This document shows, piece by piece, positions 8,385 through 14,153 of a stretch of DNA of 14,153 nt. This stretch comes from Parachlorella kessleri. Lineage: Eukaryota; Chlorophyta; Trebouxiophyceae; Chlorellales; Chlorellaceae. The notes beneath the pieces are model-generated. The model was not told the DNA's origin, made no database searches, and worked only from the letters and a program-made list of their open reading frames with translations. The DNA lies in the NCBI GenBank assembly GCA_001598975.1, contig BBXU01002192.1, forward strand, positions 1 to 14,153, read 5' to 3'. Numbering within the stretch: the stretch's first letter is position 1; each line of letters begins with the position of its first letter. A program made the position numbers and the translations under genes.

Positions 8385-11300
8385 TCACTCGGCCTGCACT
8401 TCCATCCCCACCCATACAAACCGCTCATAGCGTGCCCCGACCCACTGCACTAAAGCGGCGCTGCCTTCTACACCCCCTGCCACCGTGTCTGGAATAGTGC
8501 TGCCCTCACCACCTTCCCTGGCGGCAAGGGCAGCATCAGCGCCACCCCCCACACTGTGAGCAAGAGGGGCGTCCTGGTTGAACAGCACCCCAAAGCAGAT
8601 CTTGCCGCCCCCGGGCCCGCGCTTGCGGCGGTACCCTGCCAGCGTCAGGAGGGGCTCGGGGCCGTCCCGCCTGCAGTACAGTGCCGTACAGCAACCAGAC
8701 ATGGAGAAGCACAGATTTGTAATGTATTTGCAAGCGTACACGAGGGCACACGCCCGCAAGACCCGACGCTGCGGTGCTGAGCTGTGCCGTGCTGGGCAGT
8801 GCTCCAGTTTGGTCAAAGAGGAACGGTATGCATGGGTGCCTGCCTGCAGAGGGTTTCAACGAAAAAATGCGGCAGTGCGCATCCCTTGCAACTGGACCCT
8901 GGGCAACTTGCCGCCTCCAAGACCTATTAGAAATGCTGCACCCACAGCCTGACAGGTCAGCTAGTGGGTGACTGCCCAGCGCGCCCAGCGCACCTGCCGG
9001 TGAAGGGGTCCATGCAAATCATCTCGCACCGGGTGCAGCCCCCAGCGCTGCGCAGCGCCACCCCGCCGACCGTCACCCGCGACCAGCTGTCCTCGCGGTA
9101 GGGCTGGGCGGGGGCGCCCCCCACCACCAGGTTGGGGCGGAAGCGCCGGGTGAAGGCCGCCAAGCTGGCGGCACAGGTGGCGCAGGCGCCGGCGCCATCA
9201 CAGTTGTTGGAAGAACAGCTGTGCACTGCCGTCCCTGCTCCTGAAGCTGGGGTCGATCCATCCTGTGCTGCCAGCGCTGCTGCAGCTGCCGCCCGCGAGT
9301 GCAAGTCCCGCAGGCTGGCATTGCCCAGCAGCAGCAGCTGGCCATCGTTCGCGAAGCTGCGGGGAGGCCGCGGCCCCTGCTGCTGCTGCTGCTGCTGTTG
9401 CTGCGCCTGGTCAGCACGCTGCGGGTGCCGGGACTCACTCTGCCCTTCAGCACCCCCACCGTGTGCTGAGCCTGCTGCGCTCGCTCTCGCCGCCGCCGCT
9501 GCTGCTGGCAGCGCTGGCCGTTGGGAGGGTGCCTGCTGCCTGACCAGGCGGCAGGGCACCCCCAGGGCCCGCTCAAACCAGCGGGACACTGCGGCGTCGT
9601 CGGCCAGGGGCCCGGCCCCGGCTCGCACCCCGCACTCTTCCCGGGAGCACACCCTGATGCTGCTGCTGCCCACCGCCTCCCTCAAGCTGCCAGCGCTGTC
9701 CGGCCTGCTGCTGCTGCGGACTCCGCCGCTGCTGGTGCCAGCCTGACCATCAGCATGCCCACCTGCAGCATAGCTGGCGCCACCACCACTGCCAGAGCCC
9801 CCTGCCACCACTGCTCCTGCTTGCTGTGGGGAGCTGCCAGCCCCGGCATGCTTCCCCCCGCCCTCCCTGGGAGGCAGGTCCCCCAGGGGCAGTTCCAGCG
9901 TCCCCGGCAGGCGCTCAGCACTGACCCGCAGCAGCCCCTGCTGCAGGTCCACGACGGGCTGGATGGTGGCCAGGGCTGGCAGCTTCTTGAGGGTCAGCGC
10001 AGTGCCCGAGCCGTCCACCAGCGCCCAGTGCCGGTCGTACAGCAGGCCGGTGGGGCCTGCAGCGCAGCGCAGCGCAGCGCAAGGGGGCCGCCTGTGAGAG
10101 ACGCTGTGTGAAAGCTCGGCTGGCGCAGCTGGTTGGCGCCGCGTGTGCATGACCAGGCTTCGCGTGCAGCAGCCCACCCCAGCCAGACAGCCGGCCGGCG
10201 GGAAAGTGGGTATGGGGCCGGGGAGGGGGTGTAAAGGTCCCTGGGAGTCACAGCCTCGTCGGGGAGCCACCTGGCACAGCCTCGTCGGGGAGCCACCTGG
10301 CACAGCCTCGTCGGGGAGCCACCTGGCACAGCCTCGTCGGGGAGCCACCTGGCACAGCCTCGTCGGGGAGCCACCTGGCACAGCCTCGTCGGGGAGCCAC
10401 CTGGCACAGCCTCGTCGGGGAGCCACCTGGCAAGGGGTCTTTTGCGCGAAACCATCAGAACAACCCATGACATAACACCCTAGCGGTGGGCTCCTAATAG
10501 CTTTGCCCGGTGCACAGTCAGCCTCAGCCTCGGCCTTTCTGCCGCCCCGCGCCAATGTTCCAAACCCCAGCTTTGCGCCCGCCTGCCCCTACCAACTAAG
10601 AAAGCAACCACGCCTCGTCGCCTTGTTAGAAATGGCAGGCGCTTACCCAGCGGCCAGGCCTGGGCTTCCATGCCTCTACACGACTTTATAGGGTAGATGA
10701 AGATCCCCTCTACCCGCAGGCCGTCGCTGGGTGCCTCACAGTTACTGAGAACATCACCCCCAGCTGCGGCCGCAGGCCGCGCCTGCGGCTGCAGCTGCGC
10801 CGGGGTCCCACCTGCTGCCGCCGCAGCCGACCCCTTCATGCTGACACTGGCTGCTGCAAGGAGGCTGCCATTGCCGGTATGCGTGCCGCTGCCCGGGAGT
10901 GCGGCAGTAGGGTCTGGCCGGGAGGCGGCCGGGGCTGCACGCTGGCTGGCACTGCTTGCGGACTCTGGCCAGGGTGGGAGGCTCAGTGGCCGGCTGCTGC
11001 TGGTGGTGCCGCTGCTGAGGGCAGGGCTCGTTGCCGCAGCATGCAGGACGGCACCAGCATGCAGGACGGTACCATTGGCATCCCCCGTAGCCCGAGCCAA
11101 GTCCCCCACTGACAAGCTACTGCTACTGGCAGACGTGGCTACAGGTGAGGGGGGTGGGAAGGTGGCTAGGCTGGTGCCCCCGGTGCTTCCCTTGGGGGTC
11201 CTGGCCGCGGCCGTCAACTCTTCCTGCCCCTGCCCCTGCTGTTCATGCTGCTGCTGCTGTGCCTGCTGCGCCTGCTGCTCCCTGGCGTGCCCCGGCTCCA

Positions 11301-13994
11301 GGAAGTACCGCTCCAGCAAGACGGCTGCACATGCAGCACACGCGCAGGGCTTACTACCCATGCAGCAGCAGCAGCAGCAGCAGCGGCGCAGCGGCAGCAA
11401 CAGCAGCGGCATTGATCAGCTTCTCACACTGGTCACCCAGTCACCCAGTAGCATCCGCACCGAGGCATACTAAAGACGCGCTTCCCAGCCACCTCAGCCC
11501 ACGCCCTCCACGGTACCCCGGGGGCTGAACCGGCCCCAAGTATGCGAGCGGGCACCCAACAGCCCCACGCTAGTCCCCGGGGGTCCCCACTCTCCACCGG
11601 GTGTGCTTGGGAGCACGCCGCGCCTCAGCAGAGCACCCATGCACCCCAGCCAAGCCTCACCTATGGCTCCCGCGTCCTCCAGGGTGGAAGCATAGCCGAA
11701 AGAGGCGCGGACCACCCCCGTGGGCTTGCCACCCAGCGTGTCGTGGTCGTCCCAGCACACGTGGCCCGCCTCGTAGTTGGCCAGCATCTCTGCAGCCAGG
11801 CAGGCAGGGGCTAGTGGCCGGACGGGCGCAGGGGGTGTTGTGTGTGCTGTGCTGGGCCGTGGCAGGTACAGGAGGAGTATGGGAGGATGGTGGCTTGGGA
11901 AGGACAAGGGGGAGAGGGGGTGCGTGGGTGGGGCGGTGGGGCGGTGGGCGTGGGTAGTCCCCAGAGACGGGGGGGCACACACCTTGCTACCTGGCAGAAG
12001 CACAAGAGCCTGTGTGGGTGGGTGGGTGGGTGGGTGGGGGGCATGCTGTCATGGCACCGCCTAGCCCCCCAAAGCTACAGAAGGCAGTTGGCGATCCCGC
12101 CCGCCCGCCCGCCCACCTGCCGAGGTGAGGCCCAGCGCTTGTGAGCATGCCCCCGGGTTGCACATGCAGCCTGTGCGCAGGAAGATGCCGTGCAGGCTGC
12201 CCAGCTTCTCAACCTCCCTGCAGGCAGGCGCACCAGCTGGTTAACCCTTGCTGTTGTCGCAGGCATCCCGACTTCAAGGAAACTTGGGGGGAATCTTCCA
12301 AGGGGCCGTGGGATACGATCATAACATAGATTGCACGCAAGCAAGACCAGCTGGCCCACTCCTGTTGTCCTCAGGCACCCCCGGGGGTAGCGCTGCTTCT
12401 CCAAACCCTTGCTACATGCGACAGGACAAGCAGGGCTGCTAGCCAGCATGGGCAAGGGCAGCCCACAGGAGCACCTGTGTCATCTCTTATAACCCTCTGG
12501 CTGCTCCACTCAGCCCTAGACCCAGCATCCAGGCTAAACTGTCTGCAGCCAGATGGCAACCGTGCAACGCTAGCCTCCCCTCCTCCGCCAACACCTTGCT
12601 TGCCTGTATCCCACGAAGGAGCCATCAGCCCTCAGCACATTGAATGCCACCACAGGGCCCTGACCCGCCACCCCCCTCTGCCGCAGCAGCTGCTCGTCCC
12701 AGCGCAGCACGCCCTCTGGCCACCCCTCCCCATTCTGATACCAGGGGAGGCCAGTGCCATTGACATGCACTTCAGAGGGCCAACCGCTGTGAGCCTCCAC
12801 ACGACCGCTGCTGTCCGCCTGAAAGCTGGCTGTGGTGCCATTTGGAGCGCTTGGCAAGCTGCCGGCAGCGTCGCCATCCGCAGCAGCAGCAGCAGCAGCA
12901 GCAGCAGGGCCTGCCATGTCTGGAGCCTGCTGGCCGCCTGCCGGCGCTGCTGCACCCTCTGCCGCCGCCGCCACGCTGGCCCTTGTAACGCTGCCAGATG
13001 CGGCGCTCCCGTCCTCGCTAATGCTGGACCGAGGGGAGTAGAAGACGGTGTTGGCTTCAGAGTACCGTCTGCTGCCCTCCGTCCCAAACGACTCGGTCCG
13101 CGAAACAGGAGCACGACCGTCGCTGCCCCCGCTGCCGATGCTGCTGAGGCGCCCCAGCGTGGCATACCGTGGCCAGTCTGCGCCGGCGCTGGCGCCGTCT
13201 GGAGGGGCTTGGCGGCTGCGGCGCCGCCGCTGGCCGTGCTGCAGCACCTGCGTGCGCTGCAGGGCCTTGTGGCGGGCGACTGCCTGGTGCACTCCCTGGA
13301 GGGCCCCCAGCTGGGCGCCGCCCCGCTCTGCACGCTCTGCGCCACGCTGGGCGTCACCTGCATCATGCTGTGCATGCTGCCCCGGCTGCTGCTCCGCCTT
13401 GCCATCCACCCCGTGACCGCCGCTGCCCCCAGCGTCCTGCCGGGCCAGCACAGCCTCACTGAGCGCGGCTAAACCAGGGGTTGCTTGGGCAGGCCCCTCG
13501 CGGCTCAGCAGGCCCCCGGCCCCGGGCCAGGCCCCATACAGCACGCACAGGCGGGCCCCGTTGCCGTGCCGGGCAGCCAGCAGGCGCTCCTGCAGGTGCC
13601 TCGCTACCGCAGCCTGCACGAGGCAGCGCCAGGGGGAAGTCCACCGCTGAGCCAGAGGGAAACAACCAGGCCCGGCATGACCCTACTATAAGCTTGTGAT
13701 GACGCACAAGCCTGCACCGGAAGCAGCAGGTATCCAGCACCCAAGATCAAAAGAACGCAAACATGACGTACATACTTACAAGTCTTGTCTGCATGACACG
13801 ATGAACAAGCACTAGGGACCAAGCAGTGCAACTAATTGCAGCGCAGCGCAGTGCAGTGCAGGGTACTCACCGCGTGGGCTGAGATGGCGGGCAGCCCTCC
13901 CAGCCGCTCCAGGAAAGCAAAGCCGTGGAGCACGGCCGGCAGCTGCAGAAAAGGAAGGGTCCCGTCCTCCAGACCCGCAGCGCCCGGCCGTCGC
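8385..13994 (-). CDS. MOCOS: Molybdenum cofactor sulfurase (N-terminal part off window)
   Basis: Transfers sulfur from L-cysteine to the molybdenum cofactor, making the sulfido form needed by xanthine dehydrogenase and aldehyde oxidase (plant ABA3/LOS5). Exons (complement): 13994-13871, 13613-12604, 12217-12117, 11789-11661, 11324-10647, 10056-8994, 8670-8385 (stop TGA at 8387-8385), about 1129 residues here. NifS-like domain: [60 protein letters not shown], the cysteine cluster [11 protein letters not shown] (12177-12145) expected to carry the persulfide, and [36 protein letters not shown] domain: [112 protein letters not shown]. Plant enzymes are about 820 residues in total; here low-complexity insertions of roughly 260 (after LCVLYG), 200 (between domains) and several in MOSC enlarge it. 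Every phase agrees. The PLP-lysine region is outside. Confidence 0.93.
8671..8993 (-). other. Last MOCOS intron
   Basis: GTGCGC to CTGCAG intron splitting an Arg codon (AG|G) between MDPFTG and [15 protein letters not shown]. The join restores the MOSC C-terminal block as in ABA3. No other content is recognised in it. Confidence 0.88.
9375..9405 (-). repeat. MOCOS: CTG/CAG run encoding poly-Gln in MOCOS
   Basis: A run of TGC/CTG triplets on plus, read as CAG/CAA codons on the coding strand, gives about nine Gln in a row within the MOSC domain insertion (QAQQQQQ... before [12 protein letters not shown]). The insertion separates CRLVR from SFANDGQ, which sit much closer in plant homologues. 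Confidence 0.85.
10057..10646 (-). other. MOCOS intron between the two halves of the MOSC N-terminal motif
   Basis: GTAAGC to CTGCAG, 590 bases, phase 1, joining AQAWPL to [11 protein letters not shown] across a split Gly codon (G|GC). Reading frames stay open through much of it because of the 26-bp repeat array, so an automatic caller would probably retain it as exon. The family alignment places the junction precisely. A GCGCAGCGCAGC-type run flanks the acceptor. Confidence 0.9.
10249..10430. repeat. 26-bp minisatellite, seven perfect copies
   Basis: The unit beginning CACAGCCTCGTCGGGGAGCC recurs with exact 26-base spacing; the CCTCGTCGGGG core starts at 10254, 10280, 10306, 10332, 10358, 10384 and 10410. 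All seven copies appear identical. It lies within a MOCOS intron. On the coding strand each unit holds a donor-like CCAG|GTGGCT. It generates a repetitive open frame ([19 protein letters not shown]...) that I regard as non-coding. Confidence 0.95.
11325..11660 (-). other. MOCOS intron between NifS-like C-terminus and inter-domain region
   Basis: GTGAGG to GTGCAG, phase 1, joining STLEDAGAI to [11 protein letters not shown] through a split Ala codon (G|CC). A CAG/CTG run at about 11362-11382, pyrimidine-containing on the coding strand, lies upstream of the acceptor. The joined helix fits the end of the aminotransferase fold in ABA3. Confidence 0.8.
11790..12116 (-). other. MOCOS intron rich in G-runs on both strands
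   Basis: GTGGGC to CTGCAG, phase 1, joining [10 protein letters not shown] to [15 protein letters not shown] through a split Glu codon (G|AG). It holds five CCC triplets at 12096-12114 (GGG in the transcript, immediately after the donor) and a GGGT repeat at 12016-12041 on the opposite strand. Confidence 0.9.
12218..12603 (-). other. Probable GC-AG intron in MOCOS
   Basis: The donor reads TACAG|GCAAGC and the acceptor CCTGCAG|GGAGGTT, splitting an Arg codon (AG|G) so that VGYR joins [17 protein letters not shown] with the spacing of ABA3-type proteins. A GT donor nine bases further (GCAAG|GTGTTG, exon end 12595) also keeps frame but inserts three residues (QAR). Confidence 0.65.
12881..12907 (-). 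repeat. MOCOS: (CAG)9 run encoding nine Ala in MOCOS
   Basis: Nine uninterrupted CAG triplets on plus; on the coding strand the frame reads GCT, giving nine Ala ([15 protein letters not shown]) inside the large insertion of the NifS-like domain. Confidence 0.92.
13614..13870 (-). other. MOCOS intron, most 5' confident one
   Basis: GTGAGT to GTGCAG, phase 0, joining LPAISAHA to [19 protein letters not shown]. Includes a CACTG/CGCTG pentamer run just behind the donor (about 13840-13860). No other content is recognised. Confidence 0.88.
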
Positions 13995-14153
13995 CTGGAG
14001 GGCAATTGCAGCGCACATGGGTAAGTCAGTCGGCAACCCACTGTGAACTGCTCCGATGCTTTTCACTGCAAAGAAAGAGAGAAAGAGAGCCGAGCCCAGC
14101 CAGGCACCTGGCAACACTCGCTGACGTCACTGAAAACCAAGCCCCACAGAGCC
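13995..14153 (-). other. Probable MOCOS intron, with a possible upstream exon end at 14108
   Basis: Upstream of the 13994 acceptor (CCTCCAG|GCGACGG). A long pyrimidine tract ending TTTGCAG (AG at 14067-14066) would open with an in-frame TGA, so it is not the acceptor of the same frame. A donor-like GCCAG|GTGCCT after 14108 has the right phase to continue into [12 protein letters not shown]. The frame from 14153 to 14108 is open, but its residues do not clearly match the family, so this exon is only tentative. Confidence 0.35.

Noticed and set aside
9132..10111. Long overlapping open frames on plus (204 and 196 codons)
   Set aside because: Antisense to the MOSC exon 8994-10056; low-complexity Ala/Pro/Gly translations only.
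10249..10430. Regular repeats considered as a CRISPR array
   Set aside because: The copies are directly adjacent without unique spacers, and the context is a eukaryotic intron.
10248..10555. Repetitive protein frame ([16 protein letters not shown]...) as part of the MOCOS exon
   Set aside because: Family alignment places the splice at [18 protein letters not shown] with matching phases, removing this stretch as intron.
10697..11473. 258-codon open frame on plus
   Set aside because: Antisense shadow of the MOCOS inter-domain exon (10647-11324), where the minus frame gives the MOSC N-terminal motif.
12016..12041. GGGT repeats considered as telomere-like DNA
   Set aside because: The unit is GGGT, not the plant/algal TTTAGGG or TTTTAGGG; it is an intronic microsatellite.
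12477..13472. 331-codon open frame on plus
   Set aside because: Antisense to the large MOCOS exon, which matches a known family on minus; the plus frame has no recognisable domain and owes its length to high GC.

Overview
The window looks like nuclear DNA of a green alga (Chlorophyta). Evidence: GC-rich coding exons interrupted by many short GT-AG introns, CAG/GCT runs that encode poly-Gln and poly-Ala inside proteins, a TGTAA poly(A) signal behind a stop codon, and three proteins whose closest recognisable relatives are plant or algal. The exact genus cannot be read from the sequence. No prokaryotic operon, CRISPR array, rRNA, tRNA or intact transposon was seen.

Layout: (1) Positions 1-4894, plus strand: the 3' part of a gene for a receptor-like protein kinase. 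It has a PAN/Apple-like cysteine-containing ectodomain, one transmembrane helix, a long Gln/Ser/Pro-rich linker and a TKL-type kinase domain, in eight exons (the 5' end is off the window). (2) Positions 4895-6279: a convergent intergenic/3'UTR stretch, visibly more AT-rich, with a TGTAA signal just after the kinase stop. (3) Positions 6280-7298, minus strand: a complete three-exon gene for a 190-residue cytochrome b5-domain protein of the plant RLF (REDUCED LATERAL ROOT FORMATION) type. (4) Positions 7299-8384: intergenic, without a gene I can support. (5) Position 8385 to beyond the right edge, minus strand: molybdenum cofactor sulfurase (MOCOS/ABA3 type). The C-terminal half of its NifS-like desulfurase domain and its complete MOSC domain are covered by seven confident exons. 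The protein is greatly enlarged by low-complexity insertions, and the N-terminal PLP-lysine part lies outside the window.

Exon boundaries were derived by hand. For all internal junctions of the three genes I checked that reading phase is preserved and that the joined protein follows the family. One kinase junction works only if a 7-G run at 1088-1094 has one base too many. One MOCOS junction best fits a GC-AG intron.

The three genes are not obviously one pathway: signalling kinase, haem-binding b5 protein and Mo-cofactor maturation. I found no convincing wholly new system. The most notable items are the PAN-TM-TKL receptor architecture, the probable frameshift in its ectodomain, the oversized MOCOS with a GC donor competing with a GT donor nine bases away, and a perfect 26-bp intronic minisatellite.
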